Assembly: GCF_007830445.1 (NCBI RefSeq)
Contig: NZ_VLKR01000004.1
Location: 117,604 to 181,603, forward strand
Length of the DNA stretch: 64,000 nt
Direction: 5' to 3'
DNA from: Sphingobacterium siyangense
GTDB lineage: Bacteria; Bacteroidota; Bacteroidia; Sphingobacteriales; Sphingobacteriaceae
Part shown: positions 18,199-26,172 of the stretch, piece after piece
How positions within the stretch are numbered: the first letter of the stretch is position 1
How the letters are laid out: the number at the start of each line of letters is the position of its first letter
Program-made: the position numbers and the translations under genes
Notes under the pieces: generated by a model
What the model was told of the DNA's origin: nothing
What the model saw: only the letters and a program-made list of their open reading frames with translations
The model's database searches: none

Positions 18199-19392
18199 AT
18201 GATTGAGAATTCTGAGCCCAAGACATTATCCTTTGATAATACAGAGATTGCTTTTAAAAGTAAAAGCGATAAGGATTTGGAAAGAGCGTATTGGTTATTC
18301 AAAATAATAGCGAATAACTTCTTGACAAAAGTAGGTCCGTCAATGACCAACTTTGCCCTGAACATAGGACTGCCTATCCAAGGCATTATCCGTAAAACAA
18401 TCTTCAAACATTTTTGTGGTGGAGAAACCATCGCGGGTTGCGAAGCAGCAATCAACGAATTGGGAGAGAATGGTGTAGGGACAATATTGGATTATTCCGT
18501 TGAAGGAGAAGAAACAGAAAGTGCATTTGACGCCTGCTGCGAAGAGGTATTACGTACCGTAGTTGCGGCCAGTAAAAACAAGTACATTCCATTTTCAGTA
18601 TTTAAACCAACTGGATTAGGACGTTTTGAGTTATTTGAAAAGGTCAACGCCAAAGAAACTTTAACAGAGGCAGAACAAGGAGAATACCAACGCATGTTGG
18701 ATCGTACTGACCGTATCTGTAAAGCATGTCATGCCGCCGGTGTAAAAGTTTTAGTGGATGCTGAACATTCATGGATTCAAGATGCGATCGATGATATTGC
18801 ACGTGAAATGATGGAAAAATACAATATGGAGAAACCAATTGTATATAATACTTATCAATTGTACCGTAGTGATAAGTTGGCATCTTTGAAAGCCGACTTT
18901 GAATACGCAAAAGTTAGAGGCTTTCACATGGGTGCTAAGATCGTTCGTGGTGCCTACATGGAGATCGAACGTGCTCGTGCTGCACAAAAAGGTTATTCCG
19001 ATCCCATCCAGCCAAATAAAGAAGCTTCCGATAGAGATTATAATGAAGCTATTGAATTTATCTTGGACCACCTGGACAACTTTGGGCTAATGGCGGGTAC
19101 ACACAATGAGGACAGTAGCATGTTATTGGCGAAGGAAATTGACAGACGTGGTATCGATAGATCCACCGATCGCATCTTCTTTGCGCAATTATTGGGTATG
19201 TCTGACAACCTGAGCTTTAACTTAGCGGCACATGGCTATAATGTTGCTAAATACATGCCTTATGGACCGGTTAAAGCGGTGATGCCATACCTTTTCCGTA
19301 GAGCACAAGAAAATACTTCCGTCGCAGGAGCGACAGGTCGGGAGCTCGGGCTTTTGATCAAAGAAAAACAAAGAAGAAAAGCTAGTCGATAA
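18199..19392 (+). CDS. Proline dehydrogenase
   Basis: 397 residues from ATG 18199. FAD-dependent oxidation of proline to pyrroline-5-carboxylate, the first step in proline catabolism, coupled to the membrane quinone pool. Barrel motifs include VLVDAEHSWIQDAID, MGAKIVRGAYMEIERARA, AGTHNEDSS and, near the C-terminus, FRRAQENTSVAG with the substrate-binding Arg pair. It is a stand-alone PRODH, without the P5C dehydrogenase half of PutA; no P5C dehydrogenase gene lies nearby. Its stop codon is inside the loop of its terminator hairpin. Confidence 0.93.
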   Translation: MIENSEPKTLSFDNTEIAFKSKSDKDLERAYWLFKIIANNFLTKVGPSMTNFALNIGLPIQGIIRKTIFKHFCGGETIAGCEAAINELGENGVGTILDYSVEGEETESAFDACCEEVLRTVVAASKNKYIPFSVFKPTGLGRFELFEKVNAKETLTEAEQGEYQRMLDRTDRICKACHAAGVKVLVDAEHSWIQDAIDDIAREMMEKYNMEKPIVYNTYQLYRSDKLASLKADFEYAKVRGFHMGAKIVRGAYMEIERARAAQKGYSDPIQPNKEASDRDYNEAIEFILDHLDNFGLMAGTHNEDSSMLLAKEIDRRGIDRSTDRIFFAQLLGMSDNLSFNLAAHGYNVAKYMPYGPVKAVMPYLFRRAQENTSVAGATGRELGLLIKEKQRRKASR

Positions 19393-19404
19393 CGACTAGC
19401 TTTT
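19377..19404 (+). terminator. Terminator overlapping the 3' end of the proline dehydrogenase gene
   Basis: Arms AAAAGCTAGTCG (19377-19388) and CGACTAGCTTTT (19393-19404) close on the loop ATAA. The TAA stop (19390-19392) is in the loop and the final codons form the 5' arm. Confidence 0.88.
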
Positions 19405-19577
19405 TTTATAATTGGCGGGCATCAAGTCCATCTACTCAAGGAACTATGCTCAAATGGTCTCCAAGAAACACCCTACTTTTGAAAAGCACAAAAGCACTTT
19501 ACCTATCACTCGACTCCCCTTCATCCTTTTGAAACAAGCTAATTACAAAATCATTCCATATTCTTGAAACTATTATT

Positions 19578-19585
19578 TATGTTTG
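19578..19585 (+). promoter_or_regulatory. -7 element of the acyl-CoA ligase gene
   Basis: TATGTTTG is a perfect TAnnTTTG. It overlaps a possible TTG start at 19583, so the gene more likely begins at ATG 19658. Confidence 0.55.
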
Positions 19586-19657
19586 CAAACTTTTCCCTTA
19601 AAACAAAGTTCATACTGGAAGGGTGCTCCCCCGGAGCTTAAAAGAATACGATTTGAA

Positions 19658-21436
19658 ATGGAAGAAAAACTTAGATTATTTGATCTTGCACGTCAACAGA
19701 TGGGCAAATACCCCGATCTTGATATGTTTGCACACAAAGTGGACGGCAAGTGGAATTATATCAAAACAGCAGATTTTCTTGAACAAGTAGACAGCCTCTC
19801 CAAAGGGCTGATTGAACTTGGCGTGAAACCCAACGAGAAAGTTGGCCTCATTGCCGGCAGCAGTATGGAATGGCATTTGATTGACTTTGCAATCCAGCAA
19901 ATTGGTGCAGTGGTGGTGGCCATCTATCCAAATATTACGGATACAGACTATCAATATATCTTTAATGACGCCGAAATCAGGGTTTGCATCGTCAGTAACA
20001 AAAGCCTGTACGATCGCCTGATGAATCTAACCGACTCAATCTATACATTGAAGTATATTTTTTGTATCGCAGATCAGGAAGGCACACGTAGCTGGAAAGA
20101 ACTGAATGATATAGGCTCCAATTGCTCCCTAGAAAAACTAGCAGCACTACGTGACCAGGTTAAACCTGAAGATCTCGCTACCCTGATTTACACATCCGGT
20201 ACAACGGGCAAACCAAAAGGCGTAATGCTGTCACACAATAATATCTTTTCCAATGTATTGGGCGCAGCAGAAATTACCCCTTGTAAAGCTTATGACCGCG
20301 GACTGACCTTCCTCCCTCCTTGTCACGCCTACGAGCGTATGGTTTTATATACCTATATGTATCTTGGCTTTACGATCTATATCGCAGAATCTTTTGACAA
20401 GATTGGTGATAATCTGAAGGAAGTAAAACCTCATATCATGACCGTTGTCCCACGTATTCTTGAAAAAGTTTATGAGAAAATCATGAAAACAGGTCATGAT
20501 CTCAGTGGTTTCAAACGCAAAGTATTTGATTGGGCTGTTTCAGTTGCAGAAGAATATGATCCAAATTCTGAGAAAAGAAGTCTATCCTATAATCTCAAAC
20601 TAAAGCTTGCCAAGAAACTTGTCCTTAACAAATGGTATGAAGCATTAGGTGGCGAATTACTTACCGTTGCCTCTGGATCAGCCTCTCTTCATAGTAAACT
20701 AACACGTGCCTTCTTAGCTGCAGGAATTCCATTATATGAGGGTTACGGCATGACCGAAGCCTCCCCACTCATTTCGGTCAATCATTATATCAAAGGAATA
20801 CGCATAGGTACTGTTGGCCTTCCTGTCCGTTTTGTTGAAATAAAACTTGCTGAAGACGGAGAAATATTAGTAAAAGGCCCTAATGTCATGATGGGATACT
20901 ATAAGAACAAGGCCGAAACGGATAAAACGATCATTGATGGATGGCTGCATACCGGAGATATAGGAAAGTGGGAAGATGAAAAATTCTTGAAAATCATTGA
21001 CCGAAAAAAAGAGATGTTCAAAATTTCGGGCGGGAAGTACGTCATACCACAACCTATCGAAACCAAGCTCGTTGAATCTAAATTTATTGAACAGGCAATG
21101 GTTATCGGTGACGGGATGAAGTTTGCTTCTGCCTTTATTGTACCAAACTATGCCCATTTGTTGGATTGGGCCAGAACAGATGCTCCTGAACTTGCAACCA
21201 TGACAAAGGATGATTTTCTGACTGACCCTGCCATTGTAAAAAAAGTCAATCAGGAGGTACGTCGTGCGAACCAGCACTTTGGTAACTGGGAGCAGATTAA
21301 GAAACCAATTATTTTAACAGATGAATTTACTATTGAAAATGGAGAGTTAACACCAACCTTGAAAATGAAACGAAAAGTAATTCTCGAACATCATCAAGAA
21401 GAGTTCAATAACCTCTATCAGATGGAGATGGATTAA
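19658..21436 (+). CDS. Long-chain fatty acid--CoA ligase (AMP-forming)
   Basis: 592 residues from ATG 19658; the frame is open to a TTG at 19583, but that codon lies in the promoter. ATP-dependent activation of fatty acids to acyl-CoA at the membrane. The P-loop-like YTSGTTGKPKGVMLSH (about 178-193), YGMTEASPLIS, and the hinge region GDIGKWEDEKFLKIIDRKKE followed by the lysine-bearing C-terminal domain are present. It resembles FadD15-like ligases of Bacteroidota. xpt follows 53 bp later on the same strand. Confidence 0.92.
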   Translation: MEEKLRLFDLARQQMGKYPDLDMFAHKVDGKWNYIKTADFLEQVDSLSKGLIELGVKPNEKVGLIAGSSMEWHLIDFAIQQIGAVVVAIYPNITDTDYQYIFNDAEIRVCIVSNKSLYDRLMNLTDSIYTLKYIFCIADQEGTRSWKELNDIGSNCSLEKLAALRDQVKPEDLATLIYTSGTTGKPKGVMLSHNNIFSNVLGAAEITPCKAYDRGLTFLPPCHAYERMVLYTYMYLGFTIYIAESFDKIGDNLKEVKPHIMTVVPRILEKVYEKIMKTGHDLSGFKRKVFDWAVSVAEEYDPNSEKRSLSYNLKLKLAKKLVLNKWYEALGGELLTVASGSASLHSKLTRAFLAAGIPLYEGYGMTEASPLISVNHYIKGIRIGTVGLPVRFVEIKLAEDGEILVKGPNVMMGYYKNKAETDKTIIDGWLHTGDIGKWEDEKFLKIIDRKKEMFKISGGKYVIPQPIETKLVESKFIEQAMVIGDGMKFASAFIVPNYAHLLDWARTDAPELATMTKDDFLTDPAIVKKVNQEVRRANQHFGNWEQIKKPIILTDEFTIENGELTPTLKMKRKVILEHHQEEFNNLYQMEMD

Positions 21437-21489
21437 GGATTAACAAATCAAAATTTTGACATAGCGCGCTATATTTATACGAGTAAAAC

Positions 21490-22065
21490 ATGAAATTATT
21501 AAAGGATAGAATCCTTCATGACGGTAAAAGTCTTGCAGGAGGCATACTTAAAGTAGACAACTTCATCAATCACCAGATGGACCCCGTATTGATGAAATCT
21601 ATTGCGGTGGAATTTGTCCGTCGTTTTGCAGACCTCCCGATCAATAAAATCATTACAATTGAAGCAAGCGGAATAGCCCCAGCGATCATGCTTGGCTACC
21701 TTTTGGAATTACCGGTTGTATTTGTAAAAAAAGCAAAACCGACCACCATGGCTGATATGTATGTAAGCCAGGTGCATTCATTTACCAAGAACCGAACCTA
21801 TGACATCTGTGTCAGCAAAGAGTTTCTTACGCCGAGCGACAATGTTCTTTTTATAGACGATTTTTTGGCCAATGGGAATGCCGCTTTTGGTATGCTCGAT
21901 CTCGTTAAACAATCGGGGGCTTCAGTATTGGGCATGGGATTTATTATTGAAAAATCCTTCCAGGAAGGTGGCAAAAGATTAAGAGAATTGCCCGATTTAA
22001 GAATTGAATCGTTAGCGCGGATAAAGTCGCTTGAAGTGAATAAAGTCAGTTTCGAAGAAGAATAG
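21490..22065 (+). CDS. xpt: Xanthine phosphoribosyltransferase
   Basis: 191 residues, family length. Salvages xanthine to XMP with PRPP. The PRPP-binding motif [14 protein letters not shown] lies near residue 119, and [21 protein letters not shown] near 55 is the phosphate-binding loop (given in part). No purine riboswitch is visible in the 53 bp upstream. A terminator hairpin lies 7 bp after the stop. Confidence 0.93.
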   Translation: MKLLKDRILHDGKSLAGGILKVDNFINHQMDPVLMKSIAVEFVRRFADLPINKIITIEASGIAPAIMLGYLLELPVVFVKKAKPTTMADMYVSQVHSFTKNRTYDICVSKEFLTPSDNVLFIDDFLANGNAAFGMLDLVKQSGASVLGMGFIIEKSFQEGGKRLRELPDLRIESLARIKSLEVNKVSFEEE

Positions 22066-22072
22066 CAAAAAG

Positions 22073-22105
22073 AAAAGCCTCATCTTCCTAAAGATTGAGG
22101 CTTTT
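22073..22105 (+). terminator. Rho-independent terminator of xpt
   Basis: AAAAGCCTCATCTT (22073-22086) pairs with AAGATTGAGGCTTTT (22091-22105), with one bulged T, followed by further T residues. Confidence 0.9.
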
Positions 22106-22132
22106 TTATTCAAACAACAAGATAAATTCTTT

Positions 22133-22618
22133 CTAATCCCAACGGTAGTCGTTGTAAAAATCTTCAGGATGTCTGCTAATTGCAACATCTTTTACAATCC
22201 GGATATTGGCTGCTCCCAAGTTGACATTCAACATAAAAGAAGGTACGTTTGCTGAAAAATTCCAACGACCATTGCGCATATACACGTAACCTCCTCTGTA
22301 AGGATCGTAGAATGTTTTGTAATCTCTAAAGTATACATGGTGTCTACTATCGTAACGATGTGCACTTGCCCAGGCCGGTGCTCCATGACGGTATCCTTTT
22401 CGGTATGACTTAGCTACTTCTTTATGATACTTACGGTCTTCTTTTTCGCGTTTTTCTAAATATTTTCGATATTCCTTATCCCTTTTCTCTTCATATTTTC
22501 TACGCTCTTTGTCCTGTTTCCATTCACGTTCATGTCCACGATGTTGAGCCGAAGATTGTTGAGGAGCGATTAAAACCAGCCCTCCAATTGCCAACGCGAA
22601 GTATATCATCTTTCTCAT
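22133..22618 (-). CDS. Secreted hypothetical protein with a highly charged repeat region
   Basis: 161 residues. Signal peptide about 1-24 (ending SSAQ). Residues about 28-75 are a Lys/Arg/Glu/Tyr-rich series of imperfect 8-11 residue repeats (DKERRKYEEK, DKEYRKYLEK, EKEDRKYHKE), likely a long helix. The C-terminal half is aromatic-rich (YFRDYKTFYDPYRGGYVYM, WNFSANVPSFML) and looks like a small beta domain. No known family recognised. Divergent from mnmE. Confidence 0.75.
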   Translation of the reverse strand: MRKMIYFALAIGGLVLIAPQQSSAQHRGHEREWKQDKERRKYEEKRDKEYRKYLEKREKEDRKYHKEVAKSYRKGYRHGAPAWASAHRYDSRHHVYFRDYKTFYDPYRGGYVYMRNGRWNFSANVPSFMLNVNLGAANIRIVKDVAISRHPEDFYNDYRWD

Positions 22619-22783
22619 AACAGTATAATTTAAATTTAAAAATCAATTCCACTCTGCCTGTGTTCCATTCTTTTTTACAAGCGTTTCTATGGGTATGACT
22701 TCAATGTTTGAACAAAGGTTTAATCGATCAAGATGAATTTAATTTGTGCTGCAATATATAGAATCCATTACTTCAATTTAACG

Positions 22784-22791
22784 TATCTTTG
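22784..22791 (+). promoter_or_regulatory. -7 element of mnmE, 4 bp from the start codon
   Basis: TATCTTTG is a perfect TAnnTTTG. The ATG begins at 22796, so the predicted transcript has essentially no leader, the same geometry as at the S4-domain gene. Confidence 0.55.
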
Positions 22792-22795
22792 TACC

Positions 22796-24175
22796 ATGTC
22801 AAATACGGGATATATCACTGAAGATACCATTGTTGCATTAGCGACATCTTCCGGAACAAATGGCGCTATTGCTGTCATACGCGTTTCGGGCCAAAATGCC
22901 ATAAAAATTACGAACGAAATATTTAAAGGAAAGAACCTACTTCAACAAGCATCACATACCATCCATTTTGGAACCATACGCGATGGCGAAGAGATCATTG
23001 ACGAAGTATTGGTCTCCTTATTTGTAGCTCCGAACTCCTATACGAGAGAAAATTCGGTGGAAATATCAACGCATAACTCCAAATATATTATCGAGCGCGT
23101 TGTAAATTTACTCATCAAAAAAGGAGCACGTGCCGCCCGTCCGGGAGAATTTACCCTACGTGCATTTCTCAATGGCGGAATGGATTTATCCCAAGCAGAA
23201 GCAGTTGCCGATTTAATTGCATCTAATTCTGCAGCCTCACATCAAGTGGCGATGCAGCAGATGCGTGGCGGCTTTTCCAATCAGCTTAAATCCCTTCGTG
23301 AAGATCTCATTCACTTTGCTTCACTGATTGAATTAGAGCTTGATTTTTCGGAAGAAGATGTGGAATTTGCCAACAGAGATCAGCTAAAAAATCTAATCAA
23401 TAAAATACAGGTTATTGTTCAAAAATTAGTGCAGTCTTTTGAACAGGGTAACGTCCTAAAAAATGGTGTTCCTGTTGTTATTGCCGGGAAACCTAATGTA
23501 GGAAAATCAACCCTATTGAACGCTTTTTTAAACGAAGAACGTGCCATTGTTTCAGATATTGCAGGAACAACGCGCGATACCATTGAAGATGAAATTAATA
23601 TTCATGGCGTCACGTTCCGATTTATTGACACAGCAGGTATACGTGAGACGGCAGATGTTATTGAAGCAAAAGGTGTTGAGCGTACCCGTGAAAAGATGAA
23701 ACAGGCGAGATTGATCATTTACCTATTTGACCCTACACAGGACAAAGTCGAGGAAGTACAAGCGCAATTACCTGAAATCGAGCGCCTACAAATTCCATTT
23801 GTCACCATTATCAATAAATCAGATTTGCTTTCTGAGGCGCAAAAAGAGGTTTACAATGTCCTTAATCCGCTTTACATTTCAGCGAAAGAACAAATCGGTG
23901 TCGAGGAACTGAAAGACGAATTGATCAATCGTGTACATTTAGGAAATTTAAATACCGACGATGTCATGGTCACCAACATCCGTCACGTAGAAGCGCTACA
24001 AAAAACAGCAGATTCACTGGAACGCGTAATCTATGGGATTGACAATCCTGTCACTTCTGATTTCCTAGCGATGGATATACGCCAAGCCTTATATCATCTT
24101 GGTGAAATCACCGGAAGTGTTTCTACAGACGATTTATTGGATAATATCTTTTCCAAGTTTTGTATCGGAAAGTAA
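22796..24175 (+). CDS. mnmE: tRNA uridine-5-carboxymethylaminomethyl modification GTPase MnmE
   Basis: 459 residues from ATG 22796; upstream codons back to 22733 run through the promoter and are excluded. With MnmG it modifies the wobble uridine of tRNAs such as tRNA-Lys(UUU). The N-terminal folate-binding TrmE domain begins EDTIVALATSSGTNGAIAVI; the G1 motif GKPNVGKS is at 231-238, followed by DTAG and NKSD; the C-terminal signature FCIGK carries the essential Cys456. A terminator follows. tRNA-Lys(UUU), one substrate class, is encoded later in this window. Confidence 0.97.
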   Translation: MSNTGYITEDTIVALATSSGTNGAIAVIRVSGQNAIKITNEIFKGKNLLQQASHTIHFGTIRDGEEIIDEVLVSLFVAPNSYTRENSVEISTHNSKYIIERVVNLLIKKGARAARPGEFTLRAFLNGGMDLSQAEAVADLIASNSAASHQVAMQQMRGGFSNQLKSLREDLIHFASLIELELDFSEEDVEFANRDQLKNLINKIQVIVQKLVQSFEQGNVLKNGVPVVIAGKPNVGKSTLLNAFLNEERAIVSDIAGTTRDTIEDEINIHGVTFRFIDTAGIRETADVIEAKGVERTREKMKQARLIIYLFDPTQDKVEEVQAQLPEIERLQIPFVTIINKSDLLSEAQKEVYNVLNPLYISAKEQIGVEELKDELINRVHLGNLNTDDVMVTNIRHVEALQKTADSLERVIYGIDNPVTSDFLAMDIRQALYHLGEITGSVSTDDLLDNIFSKFCIGK

Positions 24176-24216
24176 ATCTTAATTAACGATAATAAACAAT
24201 AACCATCATTGATTAT

Positions 24217-24248
24217 AAATCACTTAAAATAAACATTTTAAGTGATTT
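24217..24248 (+). terminator. Rho-independent terminator of mnmE
   Basis: Perfect 14-bp arms AAATCACTTAAAAT (24217-24230) and ATTTTAAGTGATTT (24235-24248), AAAC loop, followed by T residues. Confidence 0.85.
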
Positions 24249-24280
24249 TTTTCATTATTAATGTTTATCTTTAAAATGTA

Positions 24281-24487
24281 TTACCGCTCAAATAAAACTG
24301 AATAGTCCTGGTTTTCTTCAAAATTAAACCCACCTACTTTCCAGCTATACTGTCCATTAGAATTTCTCACAGCTACATGGACTGGACTTGCCGTAGTGCT
24401 ATGATTATAAAAAACAACTATTGAAGATTCACTTTTTTCGATATTAATTTTTATTACGGTATCGCATACTCTAAAAATCAGGATGCA
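24281..24487 (-). pseudogene. C-terminal remnant of an unidentified beta-rich protein
   Basis: On the minus strand a frame of 68 codons closes at TAA 24281-24283 but has no ATG; a TAA immediately precedes it. The translation reads like real protein, for example KINIEKSESSIVVFYNHST and SWKVGGFNFEENQDYSVLF. It is not a simple shadow, because no gene is present on the other strand over its 3' two thirds. I read it as the tail of a gene whose front has been lost. Family unknown. Confidence 0.5.
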
Positions 24488-24949
24488 TTAAATAAATTTT
24501 GGACATATAATCAACGTAGAATATTCATTTTGTCTGCGATAATCTTTGCAATACTTCACTATAAGCGCTACAATATGACTTTTGAAAACCTATTATTAAT
24601 CCCATTTTTATTGGCTTTCTATTTTTCAAGGGGTTGGATCCTAGAATATGCTAGAGCTCCATATGGATTTATTTACAGTTGCTTACTGCATATACTATAT
24701 AACTTCCTTTTATCGGTCAAATATACTTTAAATAACTTCTCTAGTTATAGATTCAATTACAATAATGCATTTAGTGGTTTTTATGTACCTAAAATGGATA
24801 AATTAAAGCACGGGAGTGATTTTGACAACCTTACTGGTTACTTACATTTATTCTTACAGACTAATTTAAACGCTCCAAAGGAGACAAAGAGAAAATTCCA
24901 CTGGAGATCTTTCCATTCCATTCATAGTAGTAGGCTTGCCTCCTTTTGA
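24428..24949 (+). pseudogene. N-terminally truncated CPBP (Abi/CAAX) intramembrane metalloprotease
   Basis: The plus frame is open from 24428 without a plausible start; recognisable protein begins around YYGIAYSKNQDALNKFW (about 24452). LSAIIFAILHYKRYN carries the conserved FaxxH motif and YSCLLHILYNFLLS the late HxxxN motif of CPBP proteases. The upstream half with the EExxxR motif is missing, so it cannot be active. After about 24862 the frame runs antisense into the next gene, so the last about 28 codons are probably not original. It abuts the oppositely oriented remnant, consistent with a deletion or inversion junction near 24450. Confidence 0.65.
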
Positions 24950-25616
24950 TAATAACCTTTTTGCTCCTAGGCATCCGCTCTTTGTCCACGGGTTGTATAA
25001 CAGTGATCTCGTAATGGTTGGCCTGGGTATTATTGACTTTAATTTCGATAGCTTTTTCAAAGCCGTACGAATATACACCTAACTTGTAAACGTCCTGTCT
25101 CGGAAAATTAAATGTTTTCGTTGAATCAATAACGATTTGTTTTCTTAGTCTGGAAGAAAACATGCAATGTCTATATTGCGGAACATGGACAATATTTCGA
25201 TAATTTTTCTTTTTGTTAATATATATGGAAAGTAATTCGAAGTAAAACGGAGTTCTACTGCTCATCTCGTTTTTCTCATAAGTTTCCAAATAATAGTTGA
25301 TCGTTACTGAAATAGAATCGTTATCTTTTTGGACTGACTTTTCCCGTACCGATACCCTGGGTAATCTTTTTTCCAGGTGTGGATTTAAAATTACTGTATC
25401 TCCCTTTACTTCCCAATCTCCTCTATTCGTATAGGATTCAAATGTATAGGGGAAAATAGGATCTGCTTCAATAAGCTCAAATGTGCTGTCTAGATTTAGA
25501 GTCAGACGGGTCGAATATTCCCCATACGTACCGAAGATCGGTTTAGAAGCTTTTTGAGCAAATACGGAGAATACTAGTGAAAAATAAAGAAGTGCTGACA
25601 ACAATACTTTGATCAT
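24861..25616 (-). CDS. Secreted hypothetical protein, lipocalin-like size
   Basis: 251 residues from ATG 25616. The frame is open to 25664 but a perfect -7 element (25653-25660 read in reverse) lies there, and MIKVLLSALLYFSLVFSVFAQ is a clear signal peptide. The mature part opens FGTYGEYSTRLTLNLDSTFEL and is mostly alternating beta pattern, as in secreted proteins that test expression of a lipid or surface layer; no named family could be confirmed. It ends in the region fused to the truncated CPBP frame. Confidence 0.75.
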   Translation of the reverse strand: MIKVLLSALLYFSLVFSVFAQKASKPIFGTYGEYSTRLTLNLDSTFELIEADPIFPYTFESYTNRGDWEVKGDTVILNPHLEKRLPRVSVREKSVQKDNDSISVTINYYLETYEKNEMSSRTPFYFELLSIYINKKKNYRNIVHVPQYRHCMFSSRLRKQIVIDSTKTFNFPRQDVYKLGVYSYGFEKAIEIKVNNTQANHYEITVIQPVDKERMPRSKKVIIKRRQAYYYEWNGKISSGIFSLSPLERLN

Positions 25617-25652
25617 AATCCATTTTTCCTTTGCTTTGTTAGGGATAGAATA

Positions 25653-25660
25653 CAAATATA
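25653..25660 (-). promoter_or_regulatory. -7 element of the secreted hypothetical gene
   Basis: Minus-strand reading is TATATTTG, a perfect TAnnTTTG, about 37 bp before the ATG at 25616. Confidence 0.55.
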
Positions 25661-25710
25661 TCACAAAATGTTCACCTAATTTACTCTTTGTTCTTCTTAA
25701 ACAGGAAAAG

Positions 25711-25851
25711 TTATTTTTTCACAATACTATAAACCACAACCGGAAGGCACAATACGGTTAATATTACAGAGAACCTTTTGAAGATCAGCAAATCTTTCCG
25801 TTTTTTTAATAATTCTTGGTCCGATAGTTCGCTTAATTCTTTTTCTTTCAT
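25711..25851 (-). CDS. 46-residue single-membrane-span protein
   Basis: A short gene: MKEKELSELSDQELLKKRKD, then a hydrophobic segment (about 27-43, SVILTVLCLPVVVYSIV) and terminal KK. The charged LSDQELLKKRK helix followed by one membrane span is a recurring pattern in tiny Bacteroidota proteins, some of which I recall labelled redox-active disulfide protein 2, although no CxxC is present here. Function unknown. It stands alone between two longer minus-strand genes. Confidence 0.6.
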   Translation of the reverse strand: MKEKELSELSDQELLKKRKDLLIFKRFSVILTVLCLPVVVYSIVKK

Positions 25852-26172
25852 GCTATTTTTAATTAAGATCCTATGATAAAATACTTAATAATACCTTGTA
25901 AGTTTTCTTGTTGTGTCAGCGATACAGGTATCATTTGCTAATAATGGCTTCTGATCAAATATAAATATCTTCACGAACATTTATCAAATTATTTCCTTTT
26001 TAGGATATATTGTACTTACCACAGTCTTTTATCGGTAATAATGGAGAAACAACGTCTTTAACAAATTGCCGATAGCACGATACAACAAAAAGACAAGGTC
26101 CTACCATGGTAAAACCTTGCTCTTATTAGTGAACAAAAAACATACAGATCCGGCGCAGAACGGGGGCAATAG
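25852..26172. other. Gene-free stretch ahead of the GH2 gene 3' end
   Basis: About 320 bp, AT-rich, with no convincing reading frame. Its only feature is the hairpin at 26094-26119 that would terminate the polysaccharide utilization operon. Confidence 0.6.
26094..26119 (-). terminator. Terminator of the first polysaccharide utilization operon
   Basis: On the minus strand CAAGGT (26119-26114) pairs with ACCTTG (26099-26094), with an inner TACCATGGTA palindrome, then TCTTTTT. It is about 54 bp after the GH2 stop. Confidence 0.75.

Noticed and set aside
19583..19657. TTG start extending the acyl-CoA ligase by 25 residues
   Set aside because: It overlaps a perfect TAnnTTTG element, so it would not be in the transcript; the same reasoning removed upstream starts of the proline dehydrogenase, PAP2, mnmE and 24861-25616 genes.
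24863..24949. C-terminal 28 codons of the CPBP frame as genuine protein
   Set aside because: They are antisense to the end of the neighbouring secreted-protein gene and have no CPBP similarity.
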